DNA from: JBOZRQ01 sp050789255
GTDB taxonomy: Bacteria; Bacillota; Sulfobacillia; Symbiobacteriales; Symbiobacteriaceae
Length of the DNA: 64,000 nt
Assembly (NCBI GenBank): GCA_050789255.1
Contig: JBOZRQ010000003.1
Location: 4,543-68,542, forward strand
Reading direction: 5' to 3'
Part shown: piece after piece, positions 16,834-24,301 of the stretch
Position numbering within the stretch: the first letter of the stretch is position 1
Layout of the letters: the number at the start of each line of letters is the position of its first letter
Program-made: the position numbers and the translations under genes
The notes under the pieces: model-generated
Told to the model about the DNA's origin: nothing
Seen by the model: the letters and a program-made list of their open reading frames with translations, nothing else
The model's database searches: none

Positions 16834-18672
16834 ATGTCGCTCCTGAACTGTTTTCATGGTGAACTTACCGGCCCGGAGGCGGCGGCGATCGCCGCTGTCG
16901 ACCTGAACTACGCGATTGAAGTGGCCCGCAAGGTGGCGGGCTTTGGCACCTACGAGCGCGGCTTTCGCCCCGCCGGCAGCGAGGCGGCCCGCCGCTGCGC
17001 CGAGTATCTTGCAGGGGAGATGCGCCGGCTCGGTCTGCCCCAGGTGGAGGTCATGGAGTACCCGCTGGACGGCTGGGAGTTTGCCGGCGCCCGGGTCGAG
17101 GCGGAGGGCGGCCCCACCTTCGAGGCGGTGGCTTACGGCGGGGCTGTGGGCACCGACGGCTTGACCGGGGAGCTGGTCAACTGCGGCTGCGGCACCAAGG
17201 CCGACTTTGCCAAGGTGGATGTGCGGGGCAAGATCGCCCTGATCGAGATGGACCTGGAAGCGCTGAACTGGCCGGGGATCGCCCTGTTGGAGGCGGAGCA
17301 CCACGGCGCCGCCGGCGTGGTCTGCTGGCCTGCCAACCACTACGCCATGACCCCGGGCGCCTTCCACTGCCATGACCTGCAGGTGCAGAGCCCGGTCCCC
17401 ATGCTGAACGTACCCCGCGAGGACGGGCGCAGCCTGCTGGCGTACCGGCGGGCGAACCTGGTCTCCACAGCTCGGCCCCTGCCCGGGGCGACGGGGCGCA
17501 ACATCATAGGGATCATCCCCGGCACGGAGTTTCCCGACGAGCTGGTGATTATCGGGGACCACTACGACGCCTGGTTCGATGGTTTTATGGATGATGCGGT
17601 GGGGGTCGGGGCAGTCCTGTCGCTGGCGAAGGCGGTGCTGGACTCGGGCTACAAGCCCCGCCGATCGCTCGCCTTCGTGCTGCACGATGCCGAGGAGTAC
17701 GGCCAGGCCGACAGCTCCTGGGACTGGTGCGCCGGCGCCTACGCCCAAATCGGCAAACTGACCCCCGATTGGGCGGGCAAAGCGGTCGGGGCGGTGATCT
17801 TTGAGCTGTGCGGCTTCAAGGCGGCGCCCACCTACGAGTGGTACGTATCGCCCGAGCTGGCGCTCCTGGCCGACGACATCCTGGAGCAGCTGAACACCCG
17901 GGAGCTCTACCCGCTTGGGAAACGGCTCCACCGGCTCGTGACCACCTGGGAGGACTCCTTCAGCTACACCGTGGCGGGCATTCCAAGCGCAGCAAACCTG
18001 GAGATTCCCGAGTACGTCCGGTCGCACTATTACCACACCCAGTATGACACCGAGGAGCTCCTCGACCGGGACAAGTACGCCCTGCACGTGGCGGGGCTGG
18101 GCCTGCTGGCCTTCCGGCTTGACCAGGCCGACCGGCCGCCGTACGACTTCGGCGCCCGGGCCCGGGACCTGCGGGATTCGCTCTCTGAGCGGGCGCCCGG
18201 CTACCTGTTTGACCTGGTGAAGCGGCTGGAGCAGATCGGGGAGCGGCTGAACCGCGCCAAGTCGGCCCCGACGGCAAGGCTGATCGAGGCGGCTGGGATC
18301 CTGAATCGCGGCCTCACCTGGATCGGCGGGGATTCGATGGATGAGACCATGTACCCCCACGAGCAGCCGCTCCGCGACCTGGCCGCGCTGAAGGATGGAA
18401 ACCTCGTCGCTGTGGCCGCCATGGGCTGGGGCCGCCATGTCAGCCACGAGGTCTACCGGCGCCACGTCTTCCGGCACATCGACTACCCCGAGCGCTGTTG
18501 GCAGTGGGCAAGCGGGCGGGTGGCGCCCTACCTGGACCTGTGGGCGGAGCTGCACGGCGGCGGTGAGGCTCCCAAAGAGCTCCTGCGGCGGGCCAGGGAG
18601 AACCTTGAGAGCGCCTACGAGCACGAGATCGCCGTCCTGGAAAAAGCGCTGGCGATCCTGGAGCGGATCTGA
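16834..18672 (+). CDS. M28 family zinc peptidase with PA-type insert
   Basis: The 612-residue protein has an N-terminal segment, a PA-like insert (GLTGELVNCGCGTKADFAKVDVRGKIALIEMD, about residues 110-142), and an M28 peptidase core: zinc ligands in IIGDHYDAWFDGFMDDAVG (about 239-257), catalytic and metal Glu in HDAEEYG (about 285-291), and a later His in the VRSHYYHTQYDT region (about 393-404). No signal peptide is seen, so it is probably a cytosolic aminopeptidase or carboxypeptidase processing imported peptides. It lies 72 bases after the SBP5 gene and is probably co-transcribed. A T-rich terminator follows. Confidence 0.88.
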   Translation: MSLLNCFHGELTGPEAAAIAAVDLNYAIEVARKVAGFGTYERGFRPAGSEAARRCAEYLAGEMRRLGLPQVEVMEYPLDGWEFAGARVEAEGGPTFEAVAYGGAVGTDGLTGELVNCGCGTKADFAKVDVRGKIALIEMDLEALNWPGIALLEAEHHGAAGVVCWPANHYAMTPGAFHCHDLQVQSPVPMLNVPREDGRSLLAYRRANLVSTARPLPGATGRNIIGIIPGTEFPDELVIIGDHYDAWFDGFMDDAVGVGAVLSLAKAVLDSGYKPRRSLAFVLHDAEEYGQADSSWDWCAGAYAQIGKLTPDWAGKAVGAVIFELCGFKAAPTYEWYVSPELALLADDILEQLNTRELYPLGKRLHRLVTTWEDSFSYTVAGIPSAANLEIPEYVRSHYYHTQYDTEELLDRDKYALHVAGLGLLAFRLDQADRPPYDFGARARDLRDSLSERAPGYLFDLVKRLEQIGERLNRAKSAPTARLIEAAGILNRGLTWIGGDSMDETMYPHEQPLRDLAALKDGNLVAVAAMGWGRHVSHEVYRRHVFRHIDYPERCWQWASGRVAPYLDLWAELHGGGEAPKELLRRARENLESAYEHEIAVLEKALAILERI

Positions 18673-18686
18673 GCCTTGGAGAAGCG

Positions 18687-18713
18687 CCGGTCGGGCATTG
18701 CCCGGCCGGTTTT
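18687..18713 (+). terminator. intrinsic terminator after the M28 peptidase gene
   Basis: A stem CCGGTCGGGC/GCCCGGCCGG with one T-G pair and ATT loop is followed by TTTT. Confidence 0.85.
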
Positions 18714-18724
18714 GCATTTGGTTG

Positions 18725-18785
18725 TTGACATTAATACGATGACGTAGTATTTTGGTGGTGCGAGATAATACGATATCGTAGTAAT
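18725..18785 (+). promoter_or_regulatory. promoter with two tandem operators before the HXXEE gene
   Basis: TTGACA (18725-18730) is followed 17 bases later by TATTTT (18748-18753). Two closely related palindromes occur: AATACGATGACGTAGTATT at 18733-18751, lying between and over the promoter boxes, and AATACGATATCGTAGTAAT at 18767-18785, between the promoter and the ribosome site. Their starts are 34 bp apart, about three helical turns. The core TACGATATCGTA of the second is a perfect palindrome. This is a typical arrangement for a dimeric repressor of the TetR or PadR kind; no such gene is adjacent. Confidence 0.7.
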
Positions 18786-18799
18786 AGGAGATGAAGCGT

Positions 18800-19321
18800 A
18801 TGACCATCGAATGGGTCATGTGGTTGCTGCCGCTGCTGTTTGTTCTTCACGATGGGGAAGAGGTTGTCACCTGGAGCTGGTGGATGCGTAGGAAGGGGCA
18901 GCATATCTTCTCGTTTGGACCAAAGGTTGCCCCTCGGGTAAGCCAAACCACCGGGCAGATCAGCGTGGCCGTTGCAGTGGTGGGGCTCGTCCTCCTCGCC
19001 GCCACGGTGTCGGATGTATTCAGATTCCGCCTGGGCGGAACGCCCTACCTGTTTGGCGCCTGCCTGGGCCTGTGGCTGGGCCATGCCTTCGTACATATGG
19101 CTACCAGCCTGTACCACCGCATGTACTCGCCCGGTGTGGTCACGGCAGTGCTCCTGTGCGTGCCCCACGGCGTCTACGCCTATATGCGGCTTTTCGAGGC
19201 TGGGGTGTTCACCCCGCTCCAGGCGCTGCTCAGCGGTCTCGCCGGGCTGGCCTTTGGCCCGGTGCTGGTCTTCGTGGCGCACAGGGTGGGTACCGCTCTC
19301 GTGCGGACTGTCGGGCATTGA
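18800..19321 (+). CDS. HXXEE domain membrane protein
   Basis: A 173-residue integral membrane protein with about five hydrophobic segments and the HXXEE signature (LFVLHDGEEVVTW, residues 14-26), plus further intramembrane His residues (GHAFVHM, SLYHRMYSPG). The family's function is unknown; the conserved His/Glu suggest a metal site or an enzyme. I use the ATG at 18800, nine bases after AGGAG; an ATG at 18791 is too close to that site. It is transcribed alone from the doubly operated promoter, and its upstream region is much more AT-rich than its neighbours. Confidence 0.8.
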   Translation: MTIEWVMWLLPLLFVLHDGEEVVTWSWWMRRKGQHIFSFGPKVAPRVSQTTGQISVAVAVVGLVLLAATVSDVFRFRLGGTPYLFGACLGLWLGHAFVHMATSLYHRMYSPGVVTAVLLCVPHGVYAYMRLFEAGVFTPLQALLSGLAGLAFGPVLVFVAHRVGTALVRTVGH

Positions 19322-19333
19322 CGTACGAAAACA

Positions 19334-19375
19334 GGAACGCACCGTCGGCCTTCGACAAAAGCCGCGGTGCGTTCC
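19334..19375 (+). terminator. hairpin after the HXXEE gene
   Basis: An 11-bp stem GGAACGCACCG/CGGTGCGTTCC encloses a 20-base apical region. There is no T-run after it. Confidence 0.5.
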
Positions 19376-19501
19376 CGTCACCACGTTCCTCTGGCTCATG
19401 ATCCACCTGATGGCTCTCTCCGCTACTAAGAGACGGTAGCCGGAGCCTAGTTGCAAAGGCGCCGTCAACTAGAAGACTGAGGCGGCAACAGCACGCTCCC
19501 G

Positions 19502-19523
19502 GGGTACCCCTAATGGGGTGCCC
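19502..19523. terminator. hairpin between convergent HXXEE and pcrB genes
   Basis: A 9-bp stem GGGTACCCC/GGGGTGCCC with a TAAT loop, followed by TTTCCC on the plus strand. It lies 30 bases past the end of pcrB and may serve both directions. Confidence 0.5.
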
Positions 19524-19552
19524 TTTCCCATTCTAGGCCAAACTCCGCAAGA

Positions 19553-20278
19553 TTATACCTGCACTGCTGCCACCGTCTGCCGCAGCAGCTCCGGATGACG
19601 ATAGATCAGATTCCCCACCACCACTGTATCGGCCACGGCGCCCGCCGCAGCCGCCTGGTCCGGGGTGCTAATCCCCCCGCCGTAGACGACTTGGGCCTCC
19701 CCGGCGTTCTCCTTGACCGCCCGCACCAGGTCCATGTCACCGAAGGTGCCCGAGTACTCCACGTAAACCAGGGGGAGCCGCAGCACCCGTCCGGCGAAGG
19801 CCGCGTGTGCCGCGGCTTCGGCAGCGCTAAGATCGGTTTTCGCCCGAGTCACCCGGGCCACGGTGGAGGCAGGGTTGAGCACCAGGTAGGCCTCCGGCAG
19901 CAGCAGGTGCCAGGGGATGATTGGCCCGACCACCGGCAGGAGGTTCGCCATCGCCCGTGCCTGCGCGCCGCCGAGCCACTCGGCCCGGTCGGTGTTGAGC
20001 ACCAGGGGGATCAGAAAGAGCCCGGCGCCGGGCATGGCGGACTCCAGGGAGGAGACCTCCAGCGCGACGGGCACGGGGGAATCCCGCAGCCTGTCCAGCA
20101 TGCTGGAAACCGCCGCCTGGGTCATGCCGGTCGACCCGCCGACCATAATGGCGTCGGTGCCGCTGCTGTAAACCAGGTCGAGCGTCCGCTCATCCAGCGG
20201 TCGGTCGGGGTCGAGCTTGGTCACGTGGCGCCAGGCGCGCCAGTTGGGCGCCGCGGGCCAGGGCAAGATCGGGGCCAT
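19553..20278 (-). CDS. pcrB: PcrB-type polyprenylglyceryl phosphate synthase
   Basis: PcrB joins a polyprenyl diphosphate to sn-glycerol-1-phosphate; in Bacillus the product is heptaprenylglyceryl phosphate. The 241-residue TIM barrel shows WRHVTKLDPDRPL near the start (phosphate and glycerol side), TDAIMVGGSTGMT (about residues 40-52), YVEYSGTFGDMDLV (about 172-185) and VVYGGGISTPDQA (about 196-208), the last two being the usual phosphate-binding loops. The ATG at 20278 follows GGAGGAGATACCT. It is transcribed divergently from the inositol operon and has no obvious functional link to it. Confidence 0.88.
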   Translation of the reverse strand: MAPILPWPAAPNWRAWRHVTKLDPDRPLDERTLDLVYSSGTDAIMVGGSTGMTQAAVSSMLDRLRDSPVPVALEVSSLESAMPGAGLFLIPLVLNTDRAEWLGGAQARAMANLLPVVGPIIPWHLLLPEAYLVLNPASTVARVTRAKTDLSAAEAAAHAAFAGRVLRLPLVYVEYSGTFGDMDLVRAVKENAGEAQVVYGGGISTPDQAAAAGAVADTVVVGNLIYRHPELLRQTVAAVQV

Positions 20279-20436
20279 AGGTATCTCCTCCATGTGGGCG
20301 CAGCCGTCGGGGGGCTCTGCCAGTTTCGACGCGCCACTGGCGGGCTCCCTTCCGCAGACCCGCAATCGATTCGGACAAAATATTTCATCTTACAGAAGGA
20401 AAGTAAAATTCAATGTATAAACATTACACCGAATAT

Positions 20437-20450
20437 TGTAAGCGGTTGCA
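20437..20450 (+). promoter_or_regulatory. LacI-family operator upstream of the inositol operon
   Basis: TGTAAGCGGTTGCA fits the general LacI/CcpA-type palindrome TGTAANCGNTTACA except at the twelfth base. It lies 24 bases before the HAD start in an AT-rich stretch (20370-20450) that must hold the operon promoter; no -35/-10 pair there is good enough to name. Confidence 0.6.
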
Positions 20451-20473
20451 TGCAGATTACGGGGTGACCAAGA

Positions 20474-21283
20474 GTGGCCTACCGCCTGCTGGTTTCAGAT
20501 GTGGACGGCACGCTGGTCGATGGAAACCAGCAGATTGTACCTCGGAATCTAGAAGCGATCAAGCGTTTTCAACGGGCCGGAGGCCTTGTCACGCTTGGCA
20601 CCGGACGCATTGAGCGGTCGGCGTGGCCCTACCTGAGCACGATCGGAGTCAACGCCCCCGCCATTCTGTACAACGGGGGCCGAGTCGTGGACTACCCGTC
20701 CGGGGAGGTCCTTGCTGAGGACCGGTTGCCGCCTGCGGTTGCGACGGTATTAGTCGATCTTCTTGAAACCGTCTTCACCGGCCTTGATGCCATTCTGTAC
20801 AGCGATGGGCAGCCCCATGTACGCGCCCTGAACCAGGTGCTGGAGCAGAGCGCCCGCAAGGACGGCCTGGTCTATCAGCCCGTGGGGAGCCTGACCACCC
20901 TCGTGGGCCGCTCGTTCAACAAGGCGCTGATAATCGGGGAGGATCGGGCCCTGGGGGCGCTGGACCACGCGCTCCGGGAGCTGGCGCCGCCCGAATCCGT
21001 AACCACTGTGCGCTCTGAGTCCACGTACTTGGAGGTCTTGCCGCCCGGGGTTTCCAAGGGATCGGCCCTCCGCCGGCTGGCGGCCCACCTGGGCATCTCG
21101 CTGAGCGAGGTGATCGCCATCGGGGACAACCTCAACGACCTGGAGATGGTCCGATTGGCCGGACTCGGGGTGGCCGTAGCCAACGCTCACCCGGCACTGA
21201 AGCAGGCGGCTGCGTGCGTCTGCCGGGCAAGTAACGAGGAGGCCGCGGTCGCCGAGGTGATTGAGCGCTTTTGTCTTGCCTGA
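20474..21283 (+). CDS. HAD-superfamily sugar-phosphate phosphatase (Cof type)
   Basis: The 269-residue protein has HAD motif I DVDGTLVDG (Asp 9 and Asp 11), motif II in LGTGR (about residue 42), a Cof-type cap domain in the middle, and motif III/IV GDNLNDLEMV (about 217-226). Cof-like enzymes dephosphorylate sugar phosphates and related small molecules. As first gene of the inositol operon it may act on a phosphorylated inositol or sugar intermediate. GTG start at 20474 after GGGGTGA. It is bracketed by two LacI-type operators. Confidence 0.87.
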   Translation: MAYRLLVSDVDGTLVDGNQQIVPRNLEAIKRFQRAGGLVTLGTGRIERSAWPYLSTIGVNAPAILYNGGRVVDYPSGEVLAEDRLPPAVATVLVDLLETVFTGLDAILYSDGQPHVRALNQVLEQSARKDGLVYQPVGSLTTLVGRSFNKALIIGEDRALGALDHALRELAPPESVTTVRSESTYLEVLPPGVSKGSALRRLAAHLGISLSEVIAIGDNLNDLEMVRLAGLGVAVANAHPALKQAAACVCRASNEEAAVAEVIERFCLA

Positions 21284-21285
21284 CT

Positions 21286-21299
21286 TGTAACCGATTACA
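21286..21299 (+). promoter_or_regulatory. second LacI-family operator, between the HAD gene and iolI
   Basis: TGTAACCGATTACA is a complete match to the TGTAANCGNTTACA palindrome. It begins two bases after the HAD stop and 39 bases before iolI, where it could act as a roadblock or control an internal promoter. Confidence 0.7.
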
Positions 21300-21324
21300 C
21301 GTCGCCGCAAAGGGAGGATCCGCC

Positions 21325-22140
21325 ATGAAGTTTGCACTGAACGGCGCTACGACCCTGCTTGGAACCCTGGAACAGGATATCGATGCTGCCGTCGCCCATG
21401 GGTATCGGGGGCTTGAGATCTGGCTCCCCAAGCTTAACGCCTACCTGGAGCACGGCACTCTCGCCGACCTGCGGGAGCGGCTGGACCGGTCGGGTCTACA
21501 GGTGCTCACGATCAACTCCCTGGAGCGATTTAACTTCCAGGACCCCTCCGGCCATCAGCGGATGCTGGTCGATGCCGAACGGCTCTGCCGCCTGGCCAAG
21601 GCGCTGGGCGCCGAGACGGTGGTCGTGGTTCCCGCACCCCGCCCGGCCGGGGCGACCGATGCCGACGTTCGCACCGAGTCGATCAGAAGTCTGCGCGACC
21701 TGCTGCGGCTGGCGGAGCAATACGGCGTCAACCTCGGGATCGAGTTCCTGGGCTTCGCTGACTGCTCCATCAACACCCTGGCCGGCGCCCTTGAGATCAC
21801 CAGGTCGGTCAACCACCCCCGCCTGGGCGTCGTGGTGGACACCTTCCACTTCTATGCGGGCGGCTCCCGGACCGACGACCTGGCCTCCATGCGGCCGGGC
21901 GAGTTGAGCATGCTCCACATCAACGACTGCGAGCCCGGCGACCGCTCCACCTTGACCGATGACCGCCGGCTCTATCCCGGGCTCGGGGTGATCCCGCTCG
22001 GCAGCATCCTCTCCGCCGCAAAAGCCTCCGGCTACAGCGGCTACACCTCGATCGAGATCTTCCGGCCCGAATACTGGCGGCTCCCGGTAATGGAGGTGGC
22101 GGCAGAGGCGCTGGCCCACGCCCGCCGGGTCATGGCATGA
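21325..22140 (+). CDS. iolI: inosose isomerase, IolI-like TIM-barrel protein
   Basis: IolI of Bacillus subtilis interconverts inososes. This 271-residue protein resembles it from end to end as far as I recall that sequence: MKFALNGATTL at the start, VVVDTFHFYAGGS (about residues 168-180), MLHINDCE with the metal His (about 193-200), and SIEIFRPEYWRLP near the C-terminus. GIEFLGFADCSINT supplies a metal Glu. The ATG at 21325 follows AAAGGGAGGATCC. The stop overlaps the lacI start (ATGA). Confidence 0.85.
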   Translation: MKFALNGATTLLGTLEQDIDAAVAHGYRGLEIWLPKLNAYLEHGTLADLRERLDRSGLQVLTINSLERFNFQDPSGHQRMLVDAERLCRLAKALGAETVVVVPAPRPAGATDADVRTESIRSLRDLLRLAEQYGVNLGIEFLGFADCSINTLAGALEITRSVNHPRLGVVVDTFHFYAGGSRTDDLASMRPGELSMLHINDCEPGDRSTLTDDRRLYPGLGVIPLGSILSAAKASGYSGYTSIEIFRPEYWRLPVMEVAAEALAHARRVMA

Positions 22141-23180
22141 GCCACAAGACCATCTACGATGTGGCCAGGGTAGCGGGGGTCTCATCCGCCACCGTCTCCC
22201 GGGTCCTGAACAACCACCCGGCGGTGAAGCTCGCAACCCGGGAGCGGGTGATGAAGGCGGTACAGGACCTGGACTACCAGGTCAATCTGCTGGCCTCGGC
22301 GCTCAACACGGGCCAGACCCGCACCATCGGGCTGATCGTGCCGGACATTGCCAACCCGTTCTTCGCCGAAATCGCCCGTGGTGCCGAGGAGTGCGCCGCT
22401 GAGCGAGCGTTCAACATCGTCATGTGCAACACGCACGAGCAGGTCGAACGGGAGGCGCGCTACGTCCAGGTGCTTCGGCAGAAGCACGTCGACGGGATCA
22501 TCTTCACCTCGGCCTATCTCGACGACCGCAACATCACCCCGCTAATGGAGAGTGGATTTCCCCTGGTGCTGGTCTCGCGCGAGGTGGAGGACATCGATGT
22601 CGACTCAGTCCGCACCGATGACTTTGCCGGTGGCTACCAGGCCGCCCGCCACCTAATCAGCCTTGGCCACAAGCGCATTGCCCTGCTGGCCGGGCCCTTG
22701 AGCACCAAGCCGAGCCTGGACCGCAAGAAGGGCTATGAGGCGGCCCTGGAGCGGGCGGGCCTGCCAGTCGATCCCACGATCACCTTCTCCGGCGAGTTCA
22801 CCATGGAGAGCGGCCGGGCCATGGCCGAGCAGCTCCTGGCAAGTGGCCGGCCATTTACGGCCCTCGTGGCGGGCAACGATCCCATCGCAGCAGGGGCGAT
22901 CAAGGTGCTCCGGCGCAGGGGGATCAAGGTCCCCGAGGACGTTTCGGTCGTCGGCTACGACCGCACGGTGCTCGCCGAGATCATGGAACCGGAGCTGACT
23001 TCCGTTGCTCAGCAAATGCACGAGATGGGGCGGCAGGCGACGGAACTCCTGCTCAGCCGCATCCTGGGAACCCGCAACAACGGTCCCGTGCAGGTGGTGC
23101 TGCCGCCACGCCTGGTGGTTGGCAGTTCCACAGCCCCGCCCCGTCCAAATCCTTCAGAGGGGGAAGAGATGGATGCGTAA
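22137..23180 (+). CDS. LacI-family transcriptional regulator of the inositol operon
   Basis: The 347-residue protein has an N-terminal LacI helix-turn-helix (TIYDVARVAGVSSATVSRVL, residues 4-23), the hinge region, and a periplasmic-binding-type sensor domain (TIGLIVPDIANPFFAEIARG from about residue 62, FTALVAGNDPIAAGAIKVLRRRGI near 240). Its gene overlaps iolI by four bases and the next gene by eight, so it is embedded in the operon. The two LacI-type palindromes at 20437 and 21286 are its likely targets, giving autoregulation. The inducer would be an inositol or inosose derivative by analogy; not shown by sequence. Confidence 0.92.
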   Translation: MSHKTIYDVARVAGVSSATVSRVLNNHPAVKLATRERVMKAVQDLDYQVNLLASALNTGQTRTIGLIVPDIANPFFAEIARGAEECAAERAFNIVMCNTHEQVEREARYVQVLRQKHVDGIIFTSAYLDDRNITPLMESGFPLVLVSREVEDIDVDSVRTDDFAGGYQAARHLISLGHKRIALLAGPLSTKPSLDRKKGYEAALERAGLPVDPTITFSGEFTMESGRAMAEQLLASGRPFTALVAGNDPIAAGAIKVLRRRGIKVPEDVSVVGYDRTVLAEIMEPELTSVAQQMHEMGRQATELLLSRILGTRNNGPVQVVLPPRLVVGSSTAPPRPNPSEGEEMDA

Positions 23181-24240
23181 CCGACTCCTGATCGGGACCA
23201 TGGCCCTGCTAATGAGTGTGGCCCTGCTCGCCGGGTGCGCCGGCAAGCCAGCGAACACAACCCCGCCCGCCCCGGCCGACACCAAGCAAGAGCCGAAGCC
23301 GGAGCCCAAGCCAACGAATCTGATCGTCTACAGCGCCCTCGCCGAGTACGAAACCTCCCGCCTCATGGACAAGTTTGCGGAGACAACGGGGATCAAGGTG
23401 GAGTTCATCCGGCTCTCCGCGGGGCAGCTCGCGGCCCGCGTACAGTCCGAAAAGGACGCGCCCAAGGCCGACATCATTCTGGGCGGCCCGTCAGAGACGC
23501 ATGAGGCGCTGGTTCCCCAGGGCCTGCTCCGGGCCTATAAGTCGCCCGTCGCCTCGCAGATAGACGCCAAGTACCATCATCCGGAGGAGATGTGGCACGG
23601 CTTCTACGTCGGCGCTCTTGGCATCGCGATCAACACGGACCGCTTCGCCAAGGATTTCCCGGGTGAGAAGGAGCCCGCCACCTGGGATGACCTGCTGAAC
23701 CCCAAGTTCAAGAAGGCGATCAGCATTGCCACTCCGGCCGCGTCAGGCACCGCCTATAACTTCGTCGCGACCCAGATCTTCCGATTGGGCGAGGAGAAGG
23801 CTTGGGAGTTCCTGACCAAGCTGCACCCGAACGTCGCCCAGTACACCACGGCCGGCGCCGCCCCGGCGCTCCAGGTCGCTTCCGGTGAGTTCACCATCGG
23901 CGTCACCTTCGGGCACGACATCATGAAGCCGGTGGCCTCCGGCTACAAGTTGAAGCTGATCTATCCCCAGCAGACCGGCTCGGAGATCGGCGCCGTCTCG
24001 ATCATCAAGGGCGGACCGAATCCCAAGGCCGCTGAGATGTTCGTCGACTGGATGCTGGGCAAGGATGCCGGACAGATCCATACCGACCTTTCGCTGCGCA
24101 TCTCCACCCGCACTGATGTCAAGCTGCCGCCCGGGGCGATCACCCTGGATAAGATCGACCTGGTCAAGTACGACAACAAGTGGGCCGGCGAGCAGCGCCA
24201 GCGGATCGTCGACGAGTGGAACAAGCGGTTCTCCAAGTAG
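23173..24240 (+). CDS. ABC substrate-binding lipoprotein, Fbp/Afu type
   Basis: A 355-residue lipoprotein with lipobox LLAGC (Cys about residue 19) and a Lys/Pro-rich linker, then a type II periplasmic-binding fold: LIVYSALAEYETSRLMDKF, ADIILGGPSETHEALV, GFYVGALGIAINTDRF and YPQQTGSEIGAVSIIKGGPN. The family includes ferric-iron binders (FbpA), phosphonate binders and AfuA, which binds hexose and heptose phosphates. The usual paired Tyr residues for ferric iron are not obvious. The ATG at 23173 overlaps the lacI stop. Placement in an inositol operon favours an organic phosphate ligand. Confidence 0.85.
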   Translation: MRNRLLIGTMALLMSVALLAGCAGKPANTTPPAPADTKQEPKPEPKPTNLIVYSALAEYETSRLMDKFAETTGIKVEFIRLSAGQLAARVQSEKDAPKADIILGGPSETHEALVPQGLLRAYKSPVASQIDAKYHHPEEMWHGFYVGALGIAINTDRFAKDFPGEKEPATWDDLLNPKFKKAISIATPAASGTAYNFVATQIFRLGEEKAWEFLTKLHPNVAQYTTAGAAPALQVASGEFTIGVTFGHDIMKPVASGYKLKLIYPQQTGSEIGAVSIIKGGPNPKAAEMFVDWMLGKDAGQIHTDLSLRISTRTDVKLPPGAITLDKIDLVKYDNKWAGEQRQRIVDEWNKRFSK

Positions 24241-24250
24241 CTGGAAGCAC

Positions 24251-24282
24251 GCCCGGGGGGTGGGGTAACTCTCCCCCCGGGC
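24251..24282 (+). promoter_or_regulatory. intercistronic hairpin after the binding-protein gene
   Basis: A perfect 10-bp GC stem (GCCCGGGGGG/CCCCCCGGGC) with a 12-base loop and no T-run sits between the binding-protein and permease genes. Such hairpins often stabilise the upstream message so that binding protein is made in excess. Confidence 0.6.
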
Positions 24283-24301
24283 CTTCCCGGAGGTGATGCC
24301 C

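Noticed and set aside
15655..18819. Very long minus-strand open frame (over 1000 codons) opposite the SBP5 and M28 genes
   Set aside because: It is a shadow of high-GC codon bias: it matches no family, has no ribosome site, and both genes on the other strand have complete motif sets. The same applies to long antisense frames over manA, GH4, the double-FAD gene and uvrB.
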